Source: Candidatus Methanoperedens sp. (lineage in GTDB: Archaea; Halobacteriota; Methanosarcinia; Methanosarcinales; Methanoperedenaceae). Taken from it: 54,674 bases of DNA. This document shows, piece by piece, positions 46,338 through 54,674 of the stretch (its first letter is position 1; every line of letters starts with the position of its first letter). The translations under genes and the position numbers were made by a program. The stretch spans positions 1-54,674 of the forward strand of contig JAQUQX010000008.1 in assembly GCA_028715885.1 (NCBI GenBank). Reading direction: 5' to 3'. The notes under the pieces are model-generated. The model saw only the letters and a list, made by a program, of their open reading frames with translations. It was not told the DNA's origin and made no database searches.

Positions 46338-47363
46338 ATGAAAATTAACACAAGCCTCGTTATTTTCTTGGTAATGGTTTTATTGACCGCAGGCATGGCA
46401 TTAGAACATAGCAGATTAGCAATTATCCCGTTTATCATTGCTATCATAGCAGGGATAACTTTAATCTCAAAAGAAAATGATGAGGAGCCAAAAATTAAAA
46501 AAGTGACCATTATTAACAATGATAAAGGAAACGTAAGTATAGGCGGGCTCGTTGTAGTTGTACTCTTTGTACTATTTATTATTGTAATGGCAGTCCTTCT
46601 TGGAAGCTACCGTATTGAAACCGGAACGGGAGCAATAATAACTGAAGTAAACGGAAACAAGGTTCCAATGACAGAAATCGGATGGCATACAAGAACTCCT
46701 TTGCTTACTGATGTTGAAAAATACAGCGTTGTAAATAATAACATATATTTCCCGGCGGATTATTTAGAACTTGAAAATAAGTTTAAAGGAGATAGTCAGG
46801 CAGGAGCAATTGGATTTGATATTAAAACCACTGACGATAAGGTAGTTGATACAGGCGCTGTAATGGCTTTTGAAATTGTGGATTTGATACAATTCGGAGT
46901 TAAAAATACGCATCCACAGGAGCAGTTACAAAAAGCGTATGACAGTCTGGTCTTTAATTATCTCCAGTCTCAGTCCTCTGATAAGATTACGACTCAAATT
47001 ACTTCTATTAATGCCGAATTGTATCAGAAGTTAAAAGAGTCAAAGATTGAAGAGCAATTCGGAATTAAGGTAAACTCTGTATCCTTGCTGAGACCGACAT
47101 TTACCAAGATTGCTCTGGATGCTCTTGCGGAAAAACAGGCTATACAGGCAAAATCCGAAGGTGAATTAAATGCGGCTAAGAACCGGGCAGAAGCAATAGA
47201 AACTATTGCAAAAGCACAAAAGAGCCAGGCGGACATTTTGAAGAATGTTCCCCAGGAACAGCTCGATTTCAATGCAAAATTAGCATTATATGATACACTG
47301 AAAGGAAGTCCGAACGTCATCTGGGTAATCCCGACAGGGCAGCCTGTGGTTTTATCCAAATAA
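46338..47363 (+). CDS. SPFH/prohibitin-like membrane protein
   Basis: 341 aa. Two N-terminal hydrophobic helices, a third near residues 70-95, SPFH core (GAIITEVNGNKVPMTEIGWHTRTPL) and a C-terminal coiled coil rich in A/E/K. Forms membrane scaffolds. AGGAGG at 46325-46330 fixes ATG 46338, 7 nt downstream; the longer frame from 46239 is not needed. Confidence 0.85.
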   Translation: MKINTSLVIFLVMVLLTAGMALEHSRLAIIPFIIAIIAGITLISKENDEEPKIKKVTIINNDKGNVSIGGLVVVVLFVLFIIVMAVLLGSYRIETGTGAIITEVNGNKVPMTEIGWHTRTPLLTDVEKYSVVNNNIYFPADYLELENKFKGDSQAGAIGFDIKTTDDKVVDTGAVMAFEIVDLIQFGVKNTHPQEQLQKAYDSLVFNYLQSQSSDKITTQITSINAELYQKLKESKIEEQFGIKVNSVSLLRPTFTKIALDALAEKQAIQAKSEGELNAAKNRAEAIETIAKAQKSQADILKNVPQEQLDFNAKLALYDTLKGSPNVIWVIPTGQPVVLSK

Positions 47364-47382
47364 TCTTTTTTTTTCGATTTTT
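47364..47382 (+). terminator. T-run terminator
   Basis: TCTTTTTTTTT immediately after the SPFH stop, between convergent genes. Confidence 0.45.
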
Positions 47383-47422
47383 GCACATCCTCTTTATTCC
47401 TGATACGCATCGCTCAACTATC

Positions 47423-49372
47423 TCATTCCCTCTCCTTCACAAGCACCTCAACAACCGATGGGTCAGCCAGCGTTGTAATATCCCCGAGGTCATGGATTGC
47501 TCCTGACGCTATTTTACGCAGTATCCGCCTCATGATTTTACCTGAGCGGGTCTTGGGTAGCGCCTCTGCAAACTGCAGCTTATCGGGTTTTGCAATCGGA
47601 CCTATATTGTTCCTGACATGAGTTATGAGTTCTGCCTTAAGCCCGTCACTTTTTGCCACGCCTTCCTTAAGCGAGACAAAAGCATAGATGGCTTCGCCTT
47701 TTATATCATGGGGATAACCCACCACGGCTGCTTCCGACACAGAAGGATGCGATACGAGAGAGCTTTCGATTTCAGCGGTCCCAAGCCTGTGCCCCGAAAC
47801 CTTTAACACATCGTCTATCCTGCCCATTATCCAGAAATACCCATCATCGTCTTTCCTGGCGCTGTCCCCAGTCTGGTACAACCCCGGAAATTGCGTGAAA
47901 TACGTATCCTTAAACCGTTTAGGGTTGCCGTAAACCGTTCGCATCATGCCTGGCCATGGTTTTTTAATCACAAGCTCTCCTCCCTCATTGACGCTTGCTT
48001 CTGTCCCGTCAGGCTTTACAACTGCGGGCTCAATGCCCGGAAAAGGGAATGTCGCAGAACCGGGCTTAAGAGGCGTGGCTCCGGGAAGCGGTGTAATCAG
48101 GATGCCGCCGGTCTCTGTCTGCCACCATGTATCGACTACCGGACAGCGCCTGTTCCCGATAACATTATAATACCACATCCACGCCTCCGGATTTATGGGT
48201 TCGCCTACAGTGCCGAGGAGGCGGAGGCTTGAGAGGTCTCTTCCTTTCGGCCACTCATCGCCGCTTCTTTCCATAGCCCTGATAGCGGTTGGGGCGGTAT
48301 AGAAAATCGTGACCTTATATTTTTCCACCAGTTCCCAGAACCTGTCGGGTTTTGGATAATTGGGAACACCTTCGAACATCAGCTCCGTTGCCCCGGCTGC
48401 AAGAGGTCCGTAAACAGAATAGCTGTGACCGGTAATCCAGCCTATGTCAGCTGTGCACCAGAATAAATCCTCATCACGATAATCAAAAATCCACTTGAAA
48501 GTAAGCATGGTGTACAACAGGTACCCTGCCGTGGTATGCAGCACGCCTTTTGGCTTGCCTGTGCTTCCACTTGTGTAGAGGATAAAAAGCGGGTCTTCGG
48601 CGTCCATTACCTCGGGATCGCATTTCCCGGAGGCTGTTGCCATCTCTTCGTGCCACCAGAAATCCCTTCCTTCTTTCAGGTTCACATTTGTGCCGGCATG
48701 GTTATAAACGATAGTGGTTTCAACACTATTAGTAAGCGCCCTGTCAACGCTTTCTTTCAGGGGCACCAGCTTACCGCCCCGCAAACCCGCATCGGCTGTT
48801 ATTACCATCTTACATGCGCTGTCATTAATACGGTCGCGCAGCGCATCCGCGCTGAATCCTGCAAAGACCACGTTGTGAATAGCCCCGATCCTGGCACATG
48901 CAAGCATGGATATCGCCAGTTGCGGTATCATGGGGAGATATATCGCCACCCTGTCACCCTTTTTGATTCCTTTCTTTTTCAGGACATTGGCGAATTTGCA
49001 GACCTCGGTATGTAATTGCTTGTAAGTGTAGCTTGCAGTTTTTCCAGTATCGCCCTCCCACATGATGGCAATCCTGTTACCGCGCAAAGAAAGATGCCTG
49101 TCGAGGCAGTTGTAAGACGCATTCAACTTTCCCCCCTCAAACCATCTGCATACAACGTTTTCAGGCTCCCAGGAATACACCCTGTCCCACTTTTTAAACC
49201 ATGCCAGTTCTTCCGCTTTTTGCGCCCAGAACGCAGCAGGGTCGCCGATGGATTCCTCATATATCTTTTTGTATTCATTGAAACTTTTAATATACGCTTT
49301 TTTGCTGAATTCCGATGGCGGATTAAATATCCGTTTTTCCTCAAGTAAGGATTCGATAGTGTTTTCAGTCAT
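47423..49372 (-). CDS. acs: Acetyl-CoA synthetase (AMP-forming)
   Basis: 649 aa, full-length. AMP-binding [43 protein letters not shown], and the acetylatable lysine in [10 protein letters not shown]. Activates acetate to acetyl-CoA for carbon assimilation or energy metabolism. Cytoplasmic. Confidence 0.95.
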   Translation of the reverse strand: MTENTIESLLEEKRIFNPPSEFSKKAYIKSFNEYKKIYEESIGDPAAFWAQKAEELAWFKKWDRVYSWEPENVVCRWFEGGKLNASYNCLDRHLSLRGNRIAIMWEGDTGKTASYTYKQLHTEVCKFANVLKKKGIKKGDRVAIYLPMIPQLAISMLACARIGAIHNVVFAGFSADALRDRINDSACKMVITADAGLRGGKLVPLKESVDRALTNSVETTIVYNHAGTNVNLKEGRDFWWHEEMATASGKCDPEVMDAEDPLFILYTSGSTGKPKGVLHTTAGYLLYTMLTFKWIFDYRDEDLFWCTADIGWITGHSYSVYGPLAAGATELMFEGVPNYPKPDRFWELVEKYKVTIFYTAPTAIRAMERSGDEWPKGRDLSSLRLLGTVGEPINPEAWMWYYNVIGNRRCPVVDTWWQTETGGILITPLPGATPLKPGSATFPFPGIEPAVVKPDGTEASVNEGGELVIKKPWPGMMRTVYGNPKRFKDTYFTQFPGLYQTGDSARKDDDGYFWIMGRIDDVLKVSGHRLGTAEIESSLVSHPSVSEAAVVGYPHDIKGEAIYAFVSLKEGVAKSDGLKAELITHVRNNIGPIAKPDKLQFAEALPKTRSGKIMRRILRKIASGAIHDLGDITTLADPSVVEVLVKERE

Positions 49373-49687
49373 ACCGCTTAAACTCCATAGCTTAATTTAT
49401 TGTTACCATTAAAATAGATTGTCCCGTCGCTGCAGCTTTTTTAATCATATTATATACATTTATTTAACTTAAAAACTGTAAATAACTGTTTTTATCATTT
49501 TAATTTTTATTTTTTTGTTTTTTATTGAATATAAAATCAATAATTATCTAAGTATTTAAGCCAGCATGAAAATTGAACATATTTAATCTATAAATACTAT
49601 CAAAATTGAATAGATTATTAAAATATGTGTTTTAAGTGTATATTTTTTGATTTTAACATTAACTGACTATTATTTCAACTGAAAAGC

Positions 49688-49734
49688 TTATATATAATGA
49701 CTTACATCTATTCACATATCGTTCACAACGATAT
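49688..49734 (+). promoter_or_regulatory. TATA box and operator palindrome
   Basis: TTATATATAA at 49688-49697 predicts transcription start near 49718. The 19-bp palindrome ATATCGTT-CAC-AACGATAT at 49716-49734 lies right on that point, the classic place for an archaeal repressor to block RNA polymerase. Confidence 0.65.
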
Positions 49735-49748
49735 TTCACCACGAAGGA

Positions 49749-49817
49749 GACATCGGAGGGGAATCCGGATGTCGCGCTGTCCGCCTCGAGCGGCGGGCAG
49801 CCTCCAATTTTTTGAGG
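49749..49817 (+). ncRNA. Structured GC-rich leader that can sequester the ribosome site
   Basis: Stem 1: GACATCGGA (49749-49757) with TCC(G)GATGTC (49764-49773). Stem 2: CTGTCCGCC (49777-49785) with GGCGGGCAG (49792-49800), one G-T pair. Stem 3: CCTC (49801-49804) with GAGG (49814-49817), which is the ribosome site 4 nt before ATG 49822. GGAGG at 49755-49759 could compete for CCTCC. This looks like a riboregulator or attenuator; ligand unknown. Confidence 0.5.
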
Positions 49818-49821
49818 AATT

Positions 49822-50343
49822 ATGAAAATACGACTTGACATCGAAGGAAAAAATGAAGGGAGCATGTATTATAAAGGACCTGGCTGCGCCGAACTGGCAG
49901 TTACCTATCTTAATTCAATCGAAGCAGACGAAGTGCAGGTACGCCTTGATAACGATGACGGTAACAGGGCGGATGCGGAGTTCTCAGGGGAATTCCCGAT
50001 TTTATCTGCAACCAAATTTATAATGTCGGCTGCAAAAAGCAAAATAAAACAGCCAGAAACATCGTTTTCAACAAGTATTGATGAAACCCAGCCCCTTACA
50101 TTGAAAGAGCGGCTGGAGATGTTCCTGCGGTTCGAATATCCCAGGATATGGTTCTCATCCCTTGACGTAAAACGGCAATATGAGGCTGTGTACGGTAAAA
50201 TCAGCCTGAGTACAGTATCTACATATCTGGCAAGAATGTACAGGGACAATATACTTGAGCGAAAAGGCAACCGTATCCAGAGAGAATACCGGTTTAAAGA
50301 TGAAATGTCTATTATAAATATGGAACATGCGTCTGTAAAATGA
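49822..50343 (+). CDS. wHTH regulatory protein, unknown
   Basis: 173 aa. N-terminal beta-rich half (KIRLDIEGKNEGSMYYKGPG...EFSGEFPILSATKFI) and C-terminal winged helix (FSSLDVKRQYEAVYGKISLSTVSTYLARMYRDNILERKGNRIQREY). Likely DNA-binding; may be its own repressor at 49716-49734. GAGG at 49814 gives the start. Confidence 0.65.
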   Translation: MKIRLDIEGKNEGSMYYKGPGCAELAVTYLNSIEADEVQVRLDNDDGNRADAEFSGEFPILSATKFIMSAAKSKIKQPETSFSTSIDETQPLTLKERLEMFLRFEYPRIWFSSLDVKRQYEAVYGKISLSTVSTYLARMYRDNILERKGNRIQREYRFKDEMSIINMEHASVK

Positions 50344-50688
50344 TAAGCGGGTTGATGAGCCGACCCTTTTGTGAAGGGTTTACAGCACCCTCGCAACACT
50401 TACTTCGTGCTGACTTCGCTGTAAATTGCGCTCCATGCGCTTTCTTATAGCACCCCGGAGGGAGAAATCCCAGTCAAGCCACTTCCTTTCAGACCTTGTA
50501 CGGTCACAGGGCATTCACGCCCGGGAAACTTGGTATTATATTCCCAAATGTGGTTTTTCTGCCGATTCCTTGCTAGCTCATCGTAGCGTGCACCCTACCT
50601 GCAAAATACAGATAAGGTAAATCATAATATTAGTTTATCATGATTAATAGTTTTCGATAACAAAATTGATAAAAAATATGGTAACAGA
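50344..50688. other. Hairpin-rich non-coding stretch, possible IS200/IS605 remnant or ncRNA
   Basis: Six nested or consecutive stems: ACCCTT/AAGGGT (50363-50379), TTTACAGC/GCTGTAAA (50379-50425), GCGC/GCGC (50428-50440), GACC/GGTC (50492-50505), GGGC/GCCC (50509-50522), GGGAA/TTCCC (50523-50545). TTGAT at 50352-50356 precedes the first hairpin, as at IS200/IS605 ends. Minus-strand frames look like short conserved spurious ORFs. No intact transposase. Confidence 0.45.
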
Positions 50689-50934
50689 TTACAGGGTTTC
50701 GAGCTTGAACAGCACATTCAAACCCTGAAGAGTCATCTGGACTTTATCCCCAAAACGAAGGATTTCGTCAACATCCACATTCTTTCCCCATTCATAAACG
50801 TAATCATGAGTCCCCTGCATGGGCTTGAATCCCAGCGACATGAGACGGCGGTTGATCTCAGACGGCTTCTCTCCTTCACTGTTAAACCACAGGATTAGAT
50901 AGCTTTTCTTCATAGCATCACTTATTATTGTCAT
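50689..50934 (-). CDS. Small conserved archaeal protein, unknown
   Basis: 81 aa (or 74 from ATG 50913). Beta-alpha-beta pattern: KKSYLILWFNSEGEKPSEINRRLMSLGFKP...DYVYEW. No known motif; could be a small ferredoxin-like fold. Precise start uncertain. Confidence 0.5.
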   Translation of the reverse strand: MTIISDAMKKSYLILWFNSEGEKPSEINRRLMSLGFKPMQGTHDYVYEWGKNVDVDEILRFGDKVQMTLQGLNVLFKLETL

Positions 50935-50951
50935 GTTTTATATGTTTTTGG

Positions 50952-51203
50952 TCATTCTTCGCATCCGAGTTCAGCCAGTATGTTTCTGGCTATATCAAGA
51001 GATTCTTCTTTACTCTTAGCTTTTATAAGCATCCTGCCGCTCGGGTACATTGAAACTTCCACCCCTTTGTAATTTAGCAGTAATATGTGTTTTGTAGCAA
51101 CCCTGGTGTTGAAGCTCAGGCTTGCGCCGATTAAATCAATTTTAATATTGGTGCTAACTTCAAATGCTGTCCTGCCCGAACACAGTCTTACCGAAATTGC
51201 CAT
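50952..51203 (-). CDS. Small beta-rich protein with TBP-like half repeat
   Basis: 83 aa. VEVSMYPSGRMLIKAKSKEESLDIARNILAEL resembles one half of a TATA-binding protein repeat (strand-strand-helix) but is too short to be TBP. Function unknown. Confidence 0.5.
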   Translation of the reverse strand: MAISVRLCSGRTAFEVSTNIKIDLIGASLSFNTRVATKHILLLNYKGVEVSMYPSGRMLIKAKSKEESLDIARNILAELGCEE

Positions 51204-51264
51204 ACTTTTTCAGTGAGATGCAAAGGAAATATATAAGCATGCGTACAAACTCAATGAAAATAAT

Positions 51265-51789
51265 ATGTTGCGGATACGAAACGTTTTATGTTTATTTTTA
51301 TCTTTGTTCTTTTTGATATTGATAGGGTCGGCTGGCGGCGATACCTTATTGAATGGAACCGCTGTCTATCTTGCTACCGGGGATTCCTATGGACTATACC
51401 AGGGGTATGTTCTCGATGTGAAAAGCGTTAGCAACGACGGTTCGGTCTGGCTTCAGTTGACGGAAAATGATCGGATTGTAAAAAGTGATATCGTGGTTGA
51501 TAAAGGTTATTTCATATATAACAAAACCAACAGGACAATACTGTCGGTTAAAGTTGATAATATATATTCGGGTTCTCCCGAACAAAACCTTGTATCGCTT
51601 TATATCCACCAGTTCACCGACCCTGATATGCCCATGCCTGATATAACAGAAATAATACCTGACACTACCCGCAATCCAGGCAACAATAACTCATCTGTTC
51701 GAATATATACTCCGGAAGAGCCTTTAATCTGGGTATTTGGAATTGTTTTCATTCTAATTCTTTTTTATGTCCTGCGTAAATTATGGTGA
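51265..51789 (+). CDS. Secreted/anchored surface protein, S-layer-like
   Basis: 174 aa. Signal peptide 1-22 (LCLFLSLFFLILIGSAGG), beta-rich domain with YLATGDSYGLYQGYVLDVKSVSNDGSVWLQL and N-glycosylation sequons, C-terminal membrane helix (WVFGIVFILILFYVLRKLW). Resembles a single S-layer-type domain of Methanosarcinales. Anchored outside the cell. Confidence 0.65.
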   Translation: MLRIRNVLCLFLSLFFLILIGSAGGDTLLNGTAVYLATGDSYGLYQGYVLDVKSVSNDGSVWLQLTENDRIVKSDIVVDKGYFIYNKTNRTILSVKVDNIYSGSPEQNLVSLYIHQFTDPDMPMPDITEIIPDTTRNPGNNNSSVRIYTPEEPLIWVFGIVFILILFYVLRKLW

Positions 51790-51793
51790 ATCA

Positions 51794-52840
51794 ATGAAAA
51801 TTCTTAAAAAAGAACTCAGATTCAATGAAGGCGAGATTTCACTTACCTCGGAATCCTTGGACGACCTCTGGCATTTGAAATATATCCTTGAGCCCGGGGA
51901 CATTGTATATTCCTTCACCAAAAGGAGAATAGAAGGTGCAACAGACAAATTAAGACCTGAAAAAGCTGATAAAAAGACTGTCCGCCTCGGGATAACGGTC
52001 GAGAAAGTGGAGTTCCATAAATTCTCAAACCGCCTGCGCATACACGGGACTATCGTGGACGGGATTGACACCGGGGCATACCACACGCTGAATATCGAAG
52101 AGGGGACAGACCTTTCGATAATAAAGAACTGGAAAAACGACCAGCTTGAACGTATAAAGGAAGCCCAGATTGCATCACTGCGCCCGAAAGTGATAATCGC
52201 CACGATAGAAGAGGGTGAGGCGTCCATAGGAGTGGTGAGGCAGTTCGGGGTTGAAGAGTCCTCGTCACTCCGTCAGTCGCTCGGGAAAGGCGAGGGCAAC
52301 AGGCGAAACGAGTTTTTTGGAGAACTGGCATCGCAGTTGAAATGGGCTTCTGAAAAAGTGGATGCCGTGATACTTGCAGGTCCGGGATTCACGAAAGAGG
52401 ATTTTCTTGAGTTTATACGGACCAGAGAGCCCGACCTTTCGAAAAAAATAGTGCTTGAAGATACCGCATCCATCGGTGTTTCGGGTTTCCAGGAAGTGCT
52501 GCGCCGGGGGGCAGTTGACAGGATAATGCAGGAATCCAGGATAGGCAGGGAGGCACAGCTCATCGAAGAACTGATAAAGGAGATTTCAATAAACGGAAAA
52601 GCGGCTTACGGGATGGAGGATGTAAGGAATGCAGAAAGCCTCGGGGCGATCGAGACCCTGTTGATTGCAGATGAATTGCTGCGCACCGAACGCGAGGGTG
52701 GCTCTATAGATGAATTTTTGAAGGATGTGGAACACGCCCAGGGAAAAATTGTGGTATTCAGCACGGAATTTGAACCTGGGAAGAGACTGGAATCACTGGG
52801 CGGTATTGCGGCGCTTCTGCGATTCAGGGTGGCTCCATGA
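51794..52840 (+). CDS. pelA: mRNA surveillance protein pelota
   Basis: 348 aa, Dom34/pelota: Sm-like N-domain (ILKKELRFNEGEISLTSES; GDIVYSFTKRRIEG), central and C-terminal eRF1-like domains (VILAGPGFTKEDF; GAIETLLIADELL). Rescues stalled ribosomes. ATG 51794 is chosen; longer start at 51767 overlaps the previous gene. Stop overlaps the DUF434 gene. Confidence 0.94.
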   Translation: MKILKKELRFNEGEISLTSESLDDLWHLKYILEPGDIVYSFTKRRIEGATDKLRPEKADKKTVRLGITVEKVEFHKFSNRLRIHGTIVDGIDTGAYHTLNIEEGTDLSIIKNWKNDQLERIKEAQIASLRPKVIIATIEEGEASIGVVRQFGVEESSSLRQSLGKGEGNRRNEFFGELASQLKWASEKVDAVILAGPGFTKEDFLEFIRTREPDLSKKIVLEDTASIGVSGFQEVLRRGAVDRIMQESRIGREAQLIEELIKEISINGKAAYGMEDVRNAESLGAIETLLIADELLRTEREGGSIDEFLKDVEHAQGKIVVFSTEFEPGKRLESLGGIAALLRFRVAP

Positions 52841-53505
52841 GCATTGGGAATGCGGCTTCGGACATACGATACCTTCTTGACAGGGATTATCCGCAGACGG
52901 GCGCCGTGGGGTTTGTGTGCAATCATTACAGGCTTGATGATGAATCAAGGCGCTTTCTTTCAAGGACTGTGTTGGCAAAAGCTGTTTGCGAAAAGCGGCA
53001 TGCGAAATTCTTGTCATGTGATAAGATAAAGGGGAGCAAAATTATGATAGACGGATACAATATCATCATCGGGATGGAGAGCATTATTGAGAAAAAAGCA
53101 TACCTCTGCGATGACGGGGTGATAAGGGACATCAGGGGCGTATTCAGGAATTTCAGGGCGGCAAAAAACACAGAAAATGCGATTGAATTGATATGCCGGT
53201 TTTTAAAAGAAAAGAAACCCGCTGAAATATGTTTTCTATTAGATTCACAGATTAGCAAAAGCGGAGCGCTTGCAAAGGAGCTGCGGGAAAAAATGAGTTA
53301 TTACGGGTTAAAAGGAGATGCAAGAACCTCAAAACACGTAGATTATGATTTGAAGAAATCAAAAGACGTTGTTGCTACAAGCGATGGCGTGATAATCGAT
53401 GCGGCAGAAATGGTTGTGAATTTTCTCGCCTGCCTTGTATCCGGATTCCCGCATCTCGGAACCGGTGTTTCAGATATGAGTGATTTTACAGGTAAGAAAG
53501 CATGA
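52837..53505 (+). CDS. DUF434 family protein
   Basis: 222 aa. N-terminal DIRYLLDRDYPQTGAVGFVCNHYRL and middle MIDGYNIIIGMESII...CDDGVIRDIRG define this archaeal/bacterial family of unknown function, possibly a PIN-like nuclease fold. Coupled to pelota by ATGA overlap; a role in RNA quality control is a guess. Confidence 0.82.
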   Translation: MSIGNAASDIRYLLDRDYPQTGAVGFVCNHYRLDDESRRFLSRTVLAKAVCEKRHAKFLSCDKIKGSKIMIDGYNIIIGMESIIEKKAYLCDDGVIRDIRGVFRNFRAAKNTENAIELICRFLKEKKPAEICFLLDSQISKSGALAKELREKMSYYGLKGDARTSKHVDYDLKKSKDVVATSDGVIIDAAEMVVNFLACLVSGFPHLGTGVSDMSDFTGKKA

Positions 53506-54371
53506 AAAAAATAGGCATAGCGGTAACAGACCCTGAAGACTGGACTGGCATTTCTCTTTGCAATTCCGTAGCGCAATTTGGAATGCAGCCTTTAAAATTC
53601 AGCTTCAGCGGTGCGACTTCGGATATCTCATCGGGTAAACTGTATGCGGGAAAAATCGATTTGACTGCACTTGATGCGGTTATTGTCCGGGACCTTGGAC
53701 CTGCGACACGCAATGATGTCTCGTTCAGGTTCGATATACTCTGCCAGCTAAGAGAGCTTGGAATCGTAGTTATCAATTCACCGGAATCTATAGCAAAAGC
53801 GGCAAACAAGTACGTCTCAAGCTATTTGTTCCAGAGAAACGGGATACCAACACCAAAAACAGTGGTAACCAACAATCTTAATGAAGCACTGGATGCATTG
53901 GCTTCATTCGGGCGCGCCGTGGTAAAGCCCGTGTTCGGATATAAGGGCATCGGCGTTGAGTGCGTAAAAAACGATGACGGCGGAGTAAAAAAACTCGAAA
54001 GGCTTCTGGAAAAAAACAGCCTGCTCTACATGCAGGAATTCATACCCAATCCCGGAAGAGACATACGGATATTCGTGGTGAGTAACGAAGTGGCGGGTTC
54101 GATATACAGGAACGCGCCTGCCGGAAGATGGATAAACAACCTGAGCCAGGGCGGGAGCGCAAAACCCTGCGTATTAACGGAAGAGCAGGAGAGGCTGGGT
54201 TTGAAAGCTGCGCAGGTTATCGGCACGACTTATGCGGGCGTTGATATTATCGAGGGGGACAGGGATTATGTCATCGAGATTAACGGAACGCCATCGGGGA
54301 AGGGAATATTTGATGCATGCGGGTTGGATGTCACGAGAAGGATTGTGGAATATTTGGAAGGGGTGGTATGA
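53502..54371 (+). CDS. mptN: RimK-like ATP-grasp ligase (MptN-like)
   Basis: 289 aa ATP-grasp: VVKPVFGYKGIGVECV, MQEFIPNPGRDIRIFVV, GGSAKPC, YVIEINGTPSGKGI. Matches the family that adds glutamate to tetrahydromethanopterin to form tetrahydrosarcinapterin, fitting a Methanosarcinales host; other RimK ligases cannot be ruled out. ATGA overlap with DUF434. Confidence 0.75.
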   Translation: MKKIGIAVTDPEDWTGISLCNSVAQFGMQPLKFSFSGATSDISSGKLYAGKIDLTALDAVIVRDLGPATRNDVSFRFDILCQLRELGIVVINSPESIAKAANKYVSSYLFQRNGIPTPKTVVTNNLNEALDALASFGRAVVKPVFGYKGIGVECVKNDDGGVKKLERLLEKNSLLYMQEFIPNPGRDIRIFVVSNEVAGSIYRNAPAGRWINNLSQGGSAKPCVLTEEQERLGLKAAQVIGTTYAGVDIIEGDRDYVIEINGTPSGKGIFDACGLDVTRRIVEYLEGVV

Positions 54372-54410
54372 TTGGCAGTTACAGGACAGCCATGCTGACG
54401 AGTCTATCAG

Positions 54411-54674
54411 CTACATTCTGTCTTCTTCATCCCGCAGTCCTTCCAGGATATTTCCAATTGATTTAGTGCCAAGTGCGCCGTACATGTTCTTCTTATGCCG
54501 AAGTGTCTCTTCAAGCCTTTCCAATATCCCATCATAAAATCCGCACCACTCATCGAATTCACATCCTGAGTTCCACGGCATGCCAGCCCTGAAATCCTTC
54601 ACGATGTCGTAGTATTCCCGAGGATACCATGGCGCTTTGAAATCAAACTGGTCAAAGTCGCCCCAGTCCTCAAG
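54411..54674 (-). CDS. Partial hypothetical protein running off the right edge
   Basis: The open frame continues from the stop at 54411 to the window end (at least 87 residues; start not seen). Aromatic and acidic: FDFKAPWYPREYYDIV, then GALGTKSIGNILEGLRDEEDRM. No family recognised. Confidence 0.5.
   Translation of the reverse strand, partial: LEDWGDFDQFDFKAPWYPREYYDIVKDFRAGMPWNSGCEFDEWCGFYDGILERLEETLRHKKNMYGALGTKSIGNILEGLRDEEDRM

Larger units (their letters stand above)
49373..49821. other. Long intergenic region: AT-rich, then regulated structured leader
   Basis: 49373-49680 is very AT-rich with no gene seen and holds the acs promoter. 49688-49821 contains TATA box, operator and hairpin leader described separately. 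Confidence 0.6.

Noticed and set aside
50426-50620. 64-aa plus-strand ORF after the wHTH gene
   Set aside because: Lies in the hairpin-rich element; no start signals or family resemblance.
1-54674. tRNA, rRNA or CRISPR arrays
   Set aside because: No convincing T-loop/cloverleaf, rRNA segment or spacer-repeat array was seen by eye; the only regular array is the 22-bp operator.

Overview
The window reads as euryarchaeal chromosome from a methanogen or methane-oxidising relative (ANME type), most likely Methanosarcinales; a Methanoperedens-like organism is a guess I cannot test here. Supporting this are a block of methanogenesis marker proteins with the MCR activation ATPase A2, the cysteate-synthase route to coenzyme M, a CfbB/CbiA amidase (F430 or cobamide), an MptN-like ligase for tetrahydrosarcinapterin, an FrhB-type F420 protein, and archaeal TopA, pelota, TyrRS and TATA boxes. 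Many starts are TTG or leaderless, and tight ATGA overlaps are common.

Layout. 0-4 kb: YHS-FrhB fusion, small basic protein, PAP2 phosphatase, alpha/beta hydrolase, MinD ATPase. 4.2-8.4 kb: Tad/archaellum-like secretion ATPase and membrane platform. 8.4-16 kb: uvrB, a PIN/AbrB toxin-antitoxin pair, lipoate ligase LplB-LplA, a geranylgeranyl-reductase-like flavoprotein, topA. 16-21.2 kb: two VTT membrane proteins, DUF373, an RNase H-like protein, and a PUA/PAPS-reductase/ferredoxin fusion. 21.2-23.6 kb is an accessory strip: two decayed copies of what looks like the 3' end of gltX flank a RelE-like module whose toxin lacks a start codon, followed by an AT-rich membrane protein. 23.6-31.5 kb: SF2 helicase, TyrRS, Dabb protein, CfbB/CbiA, cysteate synthase and fused ComDE. 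31.6-36.8 kb: homoserine kinase, adenosine-specific kinase, then a defence/addiction strip (PIN/AbrB, HEPN/MNT, orphan HicB) with an M50 protease and a cysteine-cluster protein. 36.8-43.7 kb: minus-strand operon A2-MMP3-MMP6-MMP5-MMP15-MMP17-MMP7. 44-54.7 kb: prs, small proteins, transglutaminase, SPFH protein, acetyl-CoA synthetase, a regulated wHTH locus with a structured leader, pelota, DUF434 and an MptN-like ligase.

Main discovery. A perfect 20-bp palindrome, CCCCGTATTTAAATACGGGG, embedded in a 24-29 nt conserved block, sits inside three unrelated genes (lplA, the SF2 helicase and cfbB/cbiA). In all three it is in the same reading frame and encodes TPYLNTGT, an apparent in-frame insertion in a variable loop. 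It behaves like a small dispersed palindromic element that survives inside protein genes, comparable in principle to Rickettsia palindromic elements. Its core also matches an archaeal TATA box.

Secondary discoveries. (1) Three 22-bp direct repeats lie over the start of the HEPN/MNT operon. (2) The locus at 49.68-50.55 kb combines a TATA box, an operator palindrome at the predicted transcription start, a GC-rich multi-hairpin leader that can hide the ribosome site, a wHTH protein and a downstream run of hairpins that may be an IS200/IS605-type remnant or a non-coding RNA.
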